A stretch of 23,194 bases of DNA. It comes from a bacterium (GTDB taxonomy: Bacteria; Actinomycetota; Acidimicrobiia; Acidimicrobiales; Bin134). Position 1 is the stretch's first letter. Every line of letters starts with the position of its first letter. Shown here in pieces: positions 1 through 7,961 of the stretch. The DNA lies in NCBI GenBank assembly GCA_028820035.1, contig JAPPKI010000196.1:1-23194 (forward strand). The letters are read 5' to 3'. A model generated the notes under the pieces. It was not told the DNA's origin. It saw only the letters and a program-made list of their open reading frames with translations, and did not search any database. The translations under genes and the position numbers were made by a program.

Positions 1-12
1 GACCGTGATTGA

Positions 13-363
13 TCAGTCGACGAATTCGACGTCGATGGAACTGCCATCTTTGCTGGCCGCGGCCCGCACGATGGTTCGAATTGAGTTGGCCACCCGGCCC
101 CTGCGGCCGATGACCCGGCCCATGTCCCCCTCGGCCACTGTGACCTCCAACGAGACCGAACCCTGTCGTTCGACTACTTCCACTTCAACATCGTCGGGGT
201 TCTCCACCACCGACTTGACCAGGTATTCCAGAACGGTTCGAGCAGTGGGGACTTCGATGGTGTTGATGTCGCCATCGTCATCGAAATCGTCATCCTCGTA
301 ATCGTCGCGGTAGTCGTCGTCCTCGTAATCCTGGTCTTCGGCTCCAAATTCAGTGTCGGTCAC
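13..363 (-). CDS. khpA: KH-domain RNA-binding protein with acidic N-terminal extension (KhpA-like)
   Basis: This is a small KH-fold RNA-binding protein of the KhpA family, which binds RNA and in other bacteria partners KhpB/Jag. The 116-residue product has its KH domain at about residues 35-116, with the GxxG loop as Gly-Arg-Arg-Gly at 86-89 after Val-Ile. Family members are usually about 75-80 residues. The extra length is an Asp/Glu/Tyr-rich N-terminus (about residues 5-32). The GTG start at 363 overlaps the rpsP TGA as GTGA, and no later ATG or GTG precedes the KH domain, so the extension looks real. The position directly after rpsP is typical; rimM and trmD would be expected beyond the left edge. 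Confidence 0.9.
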   Translation of the reverse strand: MTDTEFGAEDQDYEDDDYRDDYEDDDFDDDGDINTIEVPTARTVLEYLVKSVVENPDDVEVEVVERQGSVSLEVTVAEGDMGRVIGRRGRVANSIRTIVRAAASKDGSSIDVEFVD

Positions 364-866
364 GATTCACCGTCCTCGGCTTTTTCGGCGTCCTGTTCTG
401 AGTCTTCGGCTGATTCGGCCTCCGATGCAGTGTCATCCGCGTCCACCGATTCGGTCTCAGAATCCTCATCCGGCTCCACTGGCTCGACCTCTGATGCGGT
501 CTCCGCGGGTGCAGCCTCAGCGGGTGCAGCCTCAGCGGGTGCGGCTTCAGAATCCTCCGCCGATGCGGCTTTCGTCACAGTTGTAGGAGCAACCCTCACC
601 GGCCCGGCTTCGCCGGTGAACTCTTCCCACGCGCCGGAGATTACCAGCAGCTTCTGCACCCGCTCGCTGGGTTGAGCGCCATGGCGAAGCCAGTGCAATG
701 CCCGCTCATTGTCGATCTCAATCAAGGACGGCTCTTGGCGGGGGTTATAAGTGCCCACAATCTCGATAAATCGCCCGTTGCGGGCTTTGCGGGAATCGGC
801 GGCCACCACACGGTAAGTGGGCTGCTTCTTCTTGCCCATCCGCATCAGCCGGAGTCTTACTGCCAC
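360..866 (-). CDS. rpsP: 30S ribosomal protein S16 with long acidic C-terminal tail
   Basis: This is ribosomal protein S16 of the small subunit. The conserved core occupies residues 1-80, beginning Met-Ala-Val-Arg-Leu-Arg-Leu-Met-Arg-Met-Gly. I chose the GTG at 866 because S16 proteins begin at exactly this point and an AAGGG lies upstream. An in-frame TTG at 899 would add 11 unmatched residues. The product is 168 residues; a tail of about 70 residues rich in Ala, Glu, Asp and Ser follows the core, partly built from a repeated AEAAP unit. C-terminal extensions are known in actinobacterial S16. The stop overlaps the khpA start by 4 bases. Confidence 0.93.
   Translation of the reverse strand: MAVRLRLMRMGKKKQPTYRVVAADSRKARNGRFIEIVGTYNPRQEPSLIEIDNERALHWLRHGAQPSERVQKLLVISGAWEEFTGEAGPVRVAPTTVTKAASAEDSEAAPAEAAPAEAAPAETASEVEPVEPDEDSETESVDADDTASEAESAEDSEQDAEKAEDGES
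505..549. repeat. Three tandem 15-bp units inside rpsP
   Basis: Three consecutive 15-bp units (505-519, 520-534, 535-549) read gcgggtgcagcctca on the plus strand; the third has two changes. On the coding strand each unit encodes the pentapeptide of the Ala/Glu/Pro repeat in the S16 tail, so copy-number changes would keep the reading frame. Confidence 0.85.
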
Positions 867-1004
867 AAGCCGGTCAGCCCTTCTGTCTTCCTGGGTCAAT
901 TGGGCGTCCTGAGCCCGATTGTCCCGTCATCAGTGCCAGTGCAAGCACGAACCGGCGCCGACCGCCGGAATGGGAAAACTCTACCCGCCGAAAATCTCTA
1001 TGGG
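867..1004. other. Spacer between ffh and rpsP
   Basis: At 138 bases this is the largest gap in the minus-strand run. It may hold a promoter for rpsP-khpA, but I see no convincing -35/-10 pair. A hexamer resembling TTGCAC is followed by a GACAAT at a spacing of only about 15 bases, which is too weak to call. A short palindrome, cggcgccg, lies near 953-960. No strong terminator hairpin with a T-run was seen. Confidence 0.4.
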
Positions 1005-2435
1005 CTACCTCAGGGAGGAGAGATCGAATTCCCCGTCTTCCAAACCCGGCAAGGTCAACTTGGACTTGCCCGTCTTCTTCTGCTGGCCGCCCGGCGGCGT
1101 CACACGACTCCCCTTTCGGCCCTTCTTGGGCTTCTTTCGGCCCGAACCGGGGCCTTTGTTCCCCATCCGCTTCATCATCCGCTGCACCTCGCTGAACTGC
1201 CGCAAGAGCTGGGAGACCTCCGAGGGGCGGGTACCTGAACCAGCGGCGATCCTCTGACGGCGTGAACCATCGATCATCCGGGGCGCGGCCCGCTCCTCAG
1301 GGGTCATCGAGCAGATGATGGCCTCAACTTGGGCGATTCGATCATCCTCGATCTCGGCTTTGCGCAATTCCTGGGGCGCACCGGGAAGCATCCCCACCAG
1401 ATTCTGGAGCGAGCCCATCTTCTTGAGCTGGCGCATCTGCTCCAAGAAGTCCTCCAGGGTGAACTCTCCCTCCAGCAGTTTGGCGGCAGCCGTCTCGGCT
1501 TCGGCCTCCTCATATACCTGTTCGGCCTTCTCGACCAGGGTGAGCACATCGCCCATGCCGAGAATCCGGCTGGCCACCCGGTCGGGATGGAACAGCTCGA
1601 ACTCGTCGATCTTCTCGCCAGTGGAGGAGAAGGCGATGGGCCGACCGACTACTTCCTTCACCGACAGCGCCGCGCCGCCGCGAGCATCGCCGTCCACTTT
1701 GGTGAGGATCACCCCGTCGAGCTCTAGAGCAGCGTGGAACGACTCGGCAGTAGCCACCGCGTCCTGGCCGGTCATGGCGTCGACCACGAGGAAGGTGTAG
1801 TGGGGATCGATGGCGTCGGATATCCGCCCGATCTGGTCCATCATCTCGTCATCGATGGCCAGCCGACCGGCGGTGTCGCAGATCACCACGTCCCGGCTGG
1901 AAGCCACGGCCTCAGCCACGCCTTGCCGGGCCACAGCAATCGGATCGGAGGGCTCGCTGTACACCGGAACCTCGATGGAAGCCCCCAAGGTGCGGAGCTG
2001 CTCAACCGCGGCAGGCCGCTGCAAGTCGGCCCCCACCAGCATGGGGTTGCGGCCCTGCTGTTTGAACCAGGAGGCCAATTTGGCCGCGTTGGTGGTCTTG
2101 CCCGAACCCTGAAGTCCGGCCAGCAGCACCACCGTGGGTGGTTTGGCCGGATGGGAGATCTCCAGCGTCTCACCACCCAAGGCAGCGATCAGCTCCTCAT
2201 GGACGAACTTGATCACCTGCTGAACCGGGTTGAGGGCCTTGTGAACCTCGGCCCCCACGCACCGCTCGCGGACCCGGTCTTGGAAGCCGCGGACCACGTG
2301 GAGGTTGACATCGGCGTCCAACAGAGCCAAGCGGATCTCGCGCAGCACCTCGTCGACATCGCTCTCCCGCAGGGTCCCCAGACCCCGCATGCGCTTGAAG
2401 ATGCCCTCGAACCGATTGCTCAGCGTGTCGAACAT
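1005..2435 (-). CDS. ffh: Signal recognition particle GTPase Ffh
   Basis: Ffh is the protein part of the signal recognition particle. It binds the SRP RNA and signal sequences of nascent membrane proteins and pairs with FtsY. The 476-residue product has an N domain (about 1-95), a G domain with P-loop GLQGSGKTT at about 107-115, DTAGR and TKVDGDARGG, and a Met-rich M domain from about residue 320 with the RNA-binding Ser-Arg-Arg...Gly-Ser-Gly segment. The tail is basic and glycine-rich, as in other actinobacterial Ffh. It lies downstream of ftsY with a 58-base gap, so the SRP protein and its receptor are encoded together. Confidence 0.97.
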   Translation of the reverse strand: MFDTLSNRFEGIFKRMRGLGTLRESDVDEVLREIRLALLDADVNLHVVRGFQDRVRERCVGAEVHKALNPVQQVIKFVHEELIAALGGETLEISHPAKPPTVVLLAGLQGSGKTTNAAKLASWFKQQGRNPMLVGADLQRPAAVEQLRTLGASIEVPVYSEPSDPIAVARQGVAEAVASSRDVVICDTAGRLAIDDEMMDQIGRISDAIDPHYTFLVVDAMTGQDAVATAESFHAALELDGVILTKVDGDARGGAALSVKEVVGRPIAFSSTGEKIDEFELFHPDRVASRILGMGDVLTLVEKAEQVYEEAEAETAAAKLLEGEFTLEDFLEQMRQLKKMGSLQNLVGMLPGAPQELRKAEIEDDRIAQVEAIICSMTPEERAAPRMIDGSRRQRIAAGSGTRPSEVSQLLRQFSEVQRMMKRMGNKGPGSGRKKPKKGRKGSRVTPPGGQQKKTGKSKLTLPGLEDGEFDLSSLR

Positions 2436-2493
2436 GGGCTGCCCAGACTACGCGCTAGAGGTGCGGATTAGACATCCGACGGGAAGGGCAGCG

Positions 2494-3381
2494 CTAGGAG
2501 AACAGGGCCTCGACAAACTCGTCGGCGTCGAATTCCACCAAATCGTCGATTCCCTCCCCCAGACCGACCAGCTTCACCGGGATCTCCAATTCGTCTTGAA
2601 CCGCCAAAACGATGCCGCCTTTGGCTGACCCGTCAAGCTTGGTGAGCACCACGCCGGTCAGCTCAGCCGACTCGGTGAAGCGGCGAGCCTGGGCTAGACC
2701 GTTCTGGCCGGTGCTGGCGTCGATCACCAACAGCACCTCGGTGACCGTTCCCGGCCCCTTGCCGGCCACTCTGTAGATCTTGGACAGTTCCTCCATCAAG
2801 TTGGTGCGGGTGTGGAGACGGCCAGCTGTATCGGCCAGAACCAACGGCACCCCGGCCGCCGAGGCGTGTTCGATGGCGTCAAAGATGACCGAGCTGGGAT
2901 CAGCCCCCTCCGCTCCCCGCACCAGTTGGGCACCCGACCGGTCGGCCCACAGGCCCAGCTGCTCGGCGGCGGCCGCTCGGAACGTGTCGCCGGCGGCAAG
3001 CACCGCATTGCGACCGCTTTGTGCCTCTCGAACCGCCAACTTGCCGATGGTTGTGGTCTTGCCCACTCCGTTCACTCCCACAAACAACCACACCGCGGGG
3101 CTGCCATCGGTGCCCAGCTCAAGATCATGGCCCCCCAAGCTCTCGGTCATCTGGGCCTTGAGCAGGGCCACGAGCTCCTCAGGATCGGTGATCTTCTCGG
3201 CTTTGGCCTGCTCTTTCAGCCGATCCAGCAATGCAGTGGTGGTGCCAACACCGGCGTCGGCCAGGATCAACGCGTCCTCCAGCTCCTCCCAAGTTTCGTC
3301 GTCTATCCCTCGGGAGACCACCGAAGTCAAGAATCCCGAAAACGTCCCCCGAGCGGTGGTCAACCGGTCCCGAAGTCGCAC
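2494..3381 (-). CDS. ftsY: SRP receptor GTPase FtsY, short NG-only form
   Basis: FtsY is the membrane-associated SRP receptor that docks Ffh-ribosome complexes. The 295-residue protein is almost only the NG core: N domain about 1-90, P-loop GVNGVGKTT at 102-110, DTAGRLH near 184 and TKLDGSAKGG near 247. The long acidic A domain found in E. coli and many actinobacteria is missing. The GTG start at 3381 has an AAGGG just upstream and follows the stop of the protease gene by 8 bases, leaving no room for an A domain in this frame. Short NG-only FtsY proteins occur in other bacteria, so it is probably functional. Confidence 0.96.
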   Translation of the reverse strand: MRLRDRLTTARGTFSGFLTSVVSRGIDDETWEELEDALILADAGVGTTTALLDRLKEQAKAEKITDPEELVALLKAQMTESLGGHDLELGTDGSPAVWLFVGVNGVGKTTTIGKLAVREAQSGRNAVLAAGDTFRAAAAEQLGLWADRSGAQLVRGAEGADPSSVIFDAIEHASAAGVPLVLADTAGRLHTRTNLMEELSKIYRVAGKGPGTVTEVLLVIDASTGQNGLAQARRFTESAELTGVVLTKLDGSAKGGIVLAVQDELEIPVKLVGLGEGIDDLVEFDADEFVEALFS

Positions 3382-3389
3382 CCGTACCC

Positions 3390-4790
3390 TTACTCCTCGT
3401 CGGGCTCTTCGAAGGATGGCCGAGAGCCGATGACCACGGTGAGATCGATGTGCTCGCCGTCGCGGACCACCTCCAGCTCCACTTCCGTTCCCGGAACACG
3501 GAACTGAACCTTGGCCGCCAACTCGGTGAACGTTGAAACCACCTCACCGTCGATCAGCACTATCAAATCCCCAGCCATCAACCCGGCTTGCTCGGCGGGA
3601 GTGTCGGGTGACACTTCCACCACAAGGGCACCCGGAAGGCCAATCTCCGGATCAGCTCCGTATACGCCCAGGTATCCCAGTTCGGTGCTCTCTCCGCTCA
3701 ATATGCGCTGCGCGATGTTGAGGGCGATATCAGAAGGGATGGCAAACCCCAACCCGATGTTCCCAAACGAACCGTCGGTCTGGATAAGCGTGTTCATTCC
3801 GATGACCTGACCGTTGCTATTGGCCAGGGCACCCCCTGAATTGCCCCGGTTTATGGGTGCATCGGTCTGGATCATCTCCACAAAGGCACTGTCGCCGGTC
3901 CCCTCTCTCACCGCTCGCCCCACCGCGCTCACGATCCCGGAAGTCACCGACTGCTGCAACCCGAACGGGCTTCCCACTGCCACGGCCAGCTGTCCCACTT
4001 CGACGGTTGACCGGTCGGCAAAGACCGCGGGCGTCAGCGTCATGTCGGTATCGACCCTCACCAAGCCCACATCAATGGCCGGTGCTGTGCCCACCACAAC
4101 GCCCTCCGCCCTGACCCCGTCGGCAAATTGAACCCTTACCGTCTCGGCCTCACCGAGAACGTGGGCGTTGGTGAGAATGAGGCCGGACTCGTCGTAGATG
4201 ATCCCCGAGCCCTGTCCGTAGGTCGGAGCATCCTCGGGGATCTCCGACTCAGGATCAGGGCTATCCGGGTTCAGGTCAGGAGGCACGGGGGATTCTTGAT
4301 CCAATGCATCCACGTTCACCTCAATGAGTACTACCGAGGGAATGACCGCACGGGCCACCGCCACCACCGGATCGCCGAGCACCAAGGGAGCCTCCGATTG
4401 GCCCGAGTCAGAGGGCTCGCCGGACGACGGCGGGTTGGAGGGTGCCACGACCATCGGTGTCTGAAGCGGTGGCAATTCCTGTGGTGCGGCACTCACCACC
4501 TGCGGCCCGGAGACCACCACGATCTCAGGAGAAGGGGCATCCTGATTGAAGAAGACGCTGCCGACGCCGATCCCTATGCCCACCAGCCCCAGTACGGCCA
4601 AGACCACCGACGTCACCAGCATGACCACCGCGGGATTTCGGGGTTGGTTCGACCGATCTCCTGTCGGCCCCCAGGACACCACCTCTACAGTGCGGGGGGC
4701 TGGCAAGTTTCTGGGCTGCTCGGCTGGGCCTTCCAGTTCCCACCCCAAGGGATCCCACTCCGACCGGGGATCGTCGGACTCGTTGCTCAT
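3390..4790 (-). CDS. Membrane-anchored HtrA/DegP-like serine protease (S1C, one PDZ domain)
   Basis: This is a predicted extracytoplasmic quality-control protease of the HtrA (S1C) family. The 466-residue protein has a cytoplasmic N-terminus of about 53 residues, one transmembrane helix (about 54-81), a Pro/Ser-rich linker, a trypsin-like domain (about 135-365) and a PDZ domain (about 372-460). The catalytic triad is visible as His210 (TNAHV), Asp240 (AIDVGL) and Ser318 (GNSGGA). An acidic Pro/Asp/Glu insert lies at about 162-188. The gene sits between smc and ftsY, which are usually neighbours. The ATG start overlaps a 12-codon upstream ORF (4787-4825) as ATGA, and no strong ribosome site precedes it, so coupled translation is plausible. 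Confidence 0.93.
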   Translation of the reverse strand: MSNESDDPRSEWDPLGWELEGPAEQPRNLPAPRTVEVVSWGPTGDRSNQPRNPAVVMLVTSVVLAVLGLVGIGIGVGSVFFNQDAPSPEIVVVSGPQVVSAAPQELPPLQTPMVVAPSNPPSSGEPSDSGQSEAPLVLGDPVVAVARAVIPSVVLIEVNVDALDQESPVPPDLNPDSPDPESEIPEDAPTYGQGSGIIYDESGLILTNAHVLGEAETVRVQFADGVRAEGVVVGTAPAIDVGLVRVDTDMTLTPAVFADRSTVEVGQLAVAVGSPFGLQQSVTSGIVSAVGRAVREGTGDSAFVEMIQTDAPINRGNSGGALANSNGQVIGMNTLIQTDGSFGNIGLGFAIPSDIALNIAQRILSGESTELGYLGVYGADPEIGLPGALVVEVSPDTPAEQAGLMAGDLIVLIDGEVVSTFTELAAKVQFRVPGTEVELEVVRDGEHIDLTVVIGSRPSFEEPDEE

Positions 4791-4840
4791 TTTGTGTGGT
4801 GAGTTTCCAGCGGCTCGTTACTCATCTTGAGTGGTGAGTC
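4779..4840. repeat. Imperfect direct repeat duplicating the start region of the HtrA-like gene
   Basis: Two 27-base copies (4779-4805 and 4814-4840), offset by 35 bases, differ at only four positions. Each contains on the minus strand an ATG followed by AG(C/T)AACGAG, preceded by an ACTCACCAC motif. The copies therefore duplicate the translation start (Met-Ser-Asn-Glu) of the protease gene. Confidence 0.85.
4787..4825 (-). CDS. 12-codon upstream ORF overlapping the HtrA-like gene start
   Basis: The second copy of the direct repeat opens a mini-ORF reading MSNEPLETHHTK. It begins 16 bases after the smc stop and has GAGG about 12 bases upstream. Its TGA overlaps the ATG of the protease gene (ATGA). 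It may act as a leader ORF coupling translation from smc to the protease, or be a by-product of the duplication. Nothing shows that the peptide itself has a function. Confidence 0.35.
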   Translation of the reverse strand: MSNEPLETHHTK

Positions 4841-4841
4841 C

Positions 4842-7800
4842 TCAGCCTTGTTCGAGAAGTACCTTCGATTGTGAGGCTACCACCACTTTTTCGGAAAGCA
4901 CCTTCGAGCTGCCACCCGGCTTCATGGAAACGCCGTAGAGGCAATCGGCCGCTTCCATCGTGCGCTTTTGGTGGCTGACTATCAGCAACTGGGCATCAGC
5001 TCGGAACTCGTCGATGAGCTGAAGGAAGCGGTGCAGATTGACGTCATCAAGAGCCGCCTCCACCTCATCCATGACATAGAACGGCGAAGGACGGCTGCGG
5101 AACACCGCAAATAGAAAGGCCAGCGCGGTAAGGGAGCGCTCCCCTCCCGAAAGCAGGCTCAGGCGGCGGATGTTCTTGCCCGACGGTCGGGCTTCGATCT
5201 CCACCCCGGTGTCCAGCAGGGCGTCAGGTTGGGTGAGCCGCAGCTTGCCCTCGCCACCGGGAAACAGCGTCTGGAACAGTTCGGAGAAGTTGCGCTCCAC
5301 GTCGGCATAGGCCGACGAGAACACGCTGACGATCTCCTCGTCGATCTTGCGGATGATCTTGCGGAGCTCCCGGCGGCTTTGTCGAATGTCGTCAATCTGG
5401 CCCTGGGTGAACTCGTAGCGCTCCGAAAGCGCCTCGTGCTCCTCCAGCGCCAACGGGTTCACGGGCCCCATAATGCGCAGCTCCTGCTCCAGAGCCCTGA
5501 TCCGGTCGGCGGGAGCAACGCCCGACTCCAAGGGAGGGCATTCCGCAGCCACAGCCTCGCCGGGTTCGCAGTCCAGCTCCCGGCGGCAGCGGTCGACCGC
5601 CGCCTCCAGCCTTATCCCGGCCTCGGCCAACTCAATCTCGGCGCTGCGGTCCCGTTCTCGGCACTGTCCCAGCCGAGCCTCGGCCTGGGCCCGCTGGCTT
5701 CGCAGTTCCTCAAGCCTCCGGGCCGCGTCCCGAGCCGCCTCAGATTCCTGCGCCCTTCGGCGGCGAAGGTCTTCAAGCTGGTGGTCTGCCTCTTGGACCC
5801 TGCGAGCCAATAGTTCTGCGAGTTGGTCGACGACAGCCAGCCGCAAGTCGACGGCCTCCCGCCGAGATGCAACTTCGGCGCGGGCTTGAGCCATCTCGCT
5901 CAACCGCCGCTCAATATCGTCTCGCTGTGTGGATAGCAGGCGGCGCCGCTCTTCCAATCCTGCGGCCCGTATTCGGTAGTCAGAACGAAGGGTGCTCACG
6001 GTCTGGGACTTGTGAGACAGCTCATCGCGTTCTCGGTTCATGCTCTCCACACGCGCCTGATGCTCGGCTTCCCTGGCCTCGTGTTCGGGCAGTTCCTCTT
6101 GCAGTTCGCCAGCCCGACGCCGATCCTCGACAATCCTGGCATCCAGTTCGCGGCGACGGGGACCGAACGCAGCAATTCCAACTTCCACGTCGCGCAGCTC
6201 CCGTTCCACCGCGGCGGCTCGCCCCCGGGCAGTCTCCAGAGCCTCCGACTGGATCGATGCCGTCTGTCGAGTCTGGGCCGCTTGCTCCTCGGCCTCCTCC
6301 CGCTGGCGGTCGACAATCGCCAGCTCTTGCTTGGCGGCGTCCTCTGCTTCAGATACACGCGCCAATGCCTGCTCGGCTTCTTCCAGCAACCCTCTGGTGG
6401 CCCCTGAGCGCCGAACGCCCACTCGCCATCCCGACGGGGAGAAACGGTCGCCCCGGCGGGTGACTACCACCGCGGAGGGATCGGCGACTGCCGCCGCAGC
6501 CGCCTGTTCACTGTTCTCCACCACCCCAACCGAGCCGACCAAGGCGTCGAGCAGCAGGTCCATGCCCGCAACCGAGGAATGCACATGGGAGCGCAGGGGA
6601 ACGCCCACAGCCGGAGGCGTGGCGGCTGTGCCCGATCCGCTCAGGGCCAAGACCGCCCCGCTCACATTGTCTGCTTCCAGGGTGGCAATGGCTCGCATGG
6701 CGACCTCGGTATCGGTGGCAACCACCGCGGCCACCGCCTCGCCCGCGGCAGCTTCAAAGGCCGCCTCCCACCCCCGATCGATGTCGACTACCTCGAGTAG
6801 CGTGCCCACCACACCATCGATGCCGGCCAGACGCTGGGCACCAGACTGGTCGCGTGCCTCGTCCAAGGCGAGGGAAAGGACCTCTCGTCGTGCCTCCCAC
6901 GCATGGCGTTCGCCAACCGCTTCGGCAAGCACGGCTCTCTGGTGCTCGCTCGCCGCTCGGGCCTCGTCTACCAACCGATCGACGCCGTCGAGCTCGTGTC
7001 GCTGGGACTGCTCAGCCTCTTCCATGCTCGTGGCCTCAGCCCAGCGTCGGTCCAGCTCCTCCACCAACGCCTGCTGACGTCCTTCCAACTCCTCAAGGTT
7101 CCGGCCCAAACGGTCTGATTCAGCTTGATCCCGTTGGATCGACGCCTCCAAGATTCTCAACTCGCCTTTGATCCGGGGGGCATCCGGAACCGATAGCGGC
7201 AGATTCTGGTCGCCCCACCGCTCGTCGAACAACAGACGAAGCTGTTCCAACTGCTGTTCGGCATCAGCCACAACAGCCTCATCGGGTGCCAATGCCTCCG
7301 CAGCGTCCTCAACTTCGCGCAGTTCTCTGCCCAGTCGGTTCGACTCGGCCTCCAATGTGGCCACCACATCCTCGTCCACACCGGCATTTCGCTCCCGCTG
7401 CAAGCGCAGACGGCGCTCCGACATCAGCGCCTCCATCCCTCGAAGCCGTTCGGTGAGCCCCTCGAAGCGCATTAGCGCGTCGCTGATGTCCTGCCCGTCG
7501 GTTGCTGACAATTGGGATTCGGCCGCGGCCAAGTCTCGGTCTGCGGCCTCCACCTGGACCGACAGTTGCTCCATCTCGCGGCGATCGGCCGCCTGGTCCT
7601 GAGTCAACTGGCGAACCCGCCGGCGAAGCTGGTCGATCTCCTGTCCCGCAAGATAGCGGCGAAGACCGCCCAGTTCTGCCAGAAGGCCGCCGTGCCGCCG
7701 TGCCGCCTCGGCTTGACGCTCCAATGGCCGCAACTGGCGTCGAATCTCCCGCACCACGTCGGATAGCCGGGTGAGGTTGGCCTCAGACGCGGCTAGCCGC

Positions 7801-7922
7801 CTTTCCGACTTCTCCTTGCGGCGGCGATACTTCAACACGCCCGCGGCCTCCTCGATAACGGCCCGACGGTCTTCAGGCCGGGCGCTCAGAACCCCTTCGA
7901 TCTGGCGCTGGGAGACGATCAC
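4842..7922 (-). CDS. smc: SMC C-terminal fragment: coiled coils, hinge, ABC signature and Walker B
   Basis: This is the open frame after the TAA, from a possible GTG restart at 7922 (1026 residues). It begins inside the N-terminal head at the Val-Ser-Gln Q-loop segment. It continues through coiled coil (about 40-350), a hinge domain (about 365-500), the returning coiled coil (about 505-850) and the C-terminal head with LSGGE at 924-928 and DEVEAALDD at 952-960. The long frame shows no other damage, which suggests the stop is recent or artefactual. Alone it lacks Walker A and could not bind ATP normally. One further oddity is Arg where the Q-loop usually has Gly (SQRQ instead of SQGQ). Confidence 0.8.
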   Translation of the reverse strand: MIVSQRQIEGVLSARPEDRRAVIEEAAGVLKYRRRKEKSERRLAASEANLTRLSDVVREIRRQLRPLERQAEAARRHGGLLAELGGLRRYLAGQEIDQLRRRVRQLTQDQAADRREMEQLSVQVEAADRDLAAAESQLSATDGQDISDALMRFEGLTERLRGMEALMSERRLRLQRERNAGVDEDVVATLEAESNRLGRELREVEDAAEALAPDEAVVADAEQQLEQLRLLFDERWGDQNLPLSVPDAPRIKGELRILEASIQRDQAESDRLGRNLEELEGRQQALVEELDRRWAEATSMEEAEQSQRHELDGVDRLVDEARAASEHQRAVLAEAVGERHAWEARREVLSLALDEARDQSGAQRLAGIDGVVGTLLEVVDIDRGWEAAFEAAAGEAVAAVVATDTEVAMRAIATLEADNVSGAVLALSGSGTAATPPAVGVPLRSHVHSSVAGMDLLLDALVGSVGVVENSEQAAAAAVADPSAVVVTRRGDRFSPSGWRVGVRRSGATRGLLEEAEQALARVSEAEDAAKQELAIVDRQREEAEEQAAQTRQTASIQSEALETARGRAAAVERELRDVEVGIAAFGPRRRELDARIVEDRRRAGELQEELPEHEAREAEHQARVESMNRERDELSHKSQTVSTLRSDYRIRAAGLEERRRLLSTQRDDIERRLSEMAQARAEVASRREAVDLRLAVVDQLAELLARRVQEADHQLEDLRRRRAQESEAARDAARRLEELRSQRAQAEARLGQCRERDRSAEIELAEAGIRLEAAVDRCRRELDCEPGEAVAAECPPLESGVAPADRIRALEQELRIMGPVNPLALEEHEALSERYEFTQGQIDDIRQSRRELRKIIRKIDEEIVSVFSSAYADVERNFSELFQTLFPGGEGKLRLTQPDALLDTGVEIEARPSGKNIRRLSLLSGGERSLTALAFLFAVFRSRPSPFYVMDEVEAALDDVNLHRFLQLIDEFRADAQLLIVSHQKRTMEAADCLYGVSMKPGGSSKVLSEKVVVASQSKVLLEQG

Positions 7923-7958
7923 ATGCTGCTGGCGGCCAACGCCGGAGTCGCTCAGCAG

Positions 7959-7961
7959 TTA
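7959..7961 (-). other. In-frame TAA stop within smc
   Basis: The codon is TTA on the plus strand and TAA in the gene. The upstream ORF (ending here) and the downstream ORF are in the same frame: the distance 8336 to 7922 is 414 bases, which is divisible by 3. Conserved SMC sequence continues on both sides without gain or loss. Confidence 0.95.

Noticed and set aside
1734..2471. Plus-strand open frame (245 codons) opposite ffh
   Set aside because: Entirely antisense to conserved Ffh G-domain sequence, His/Gly-rich with no recognisable domain.
6331..7077. Plus-strand open frame (248 codons) opposite smc
   Set aside because: Low-complexity Ser/Ala/Arg composition and complete overlap with the SMC coding region mark it as a shadow.
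7959..7961. Reassigned or recoded stop codon in smc
   Set aside because: TAA is used as a normal stop elsewhere in the window (for example at the end of the HtrA-like gene), no recoding element is evident, and bacterial reassignment of TAA is not established.
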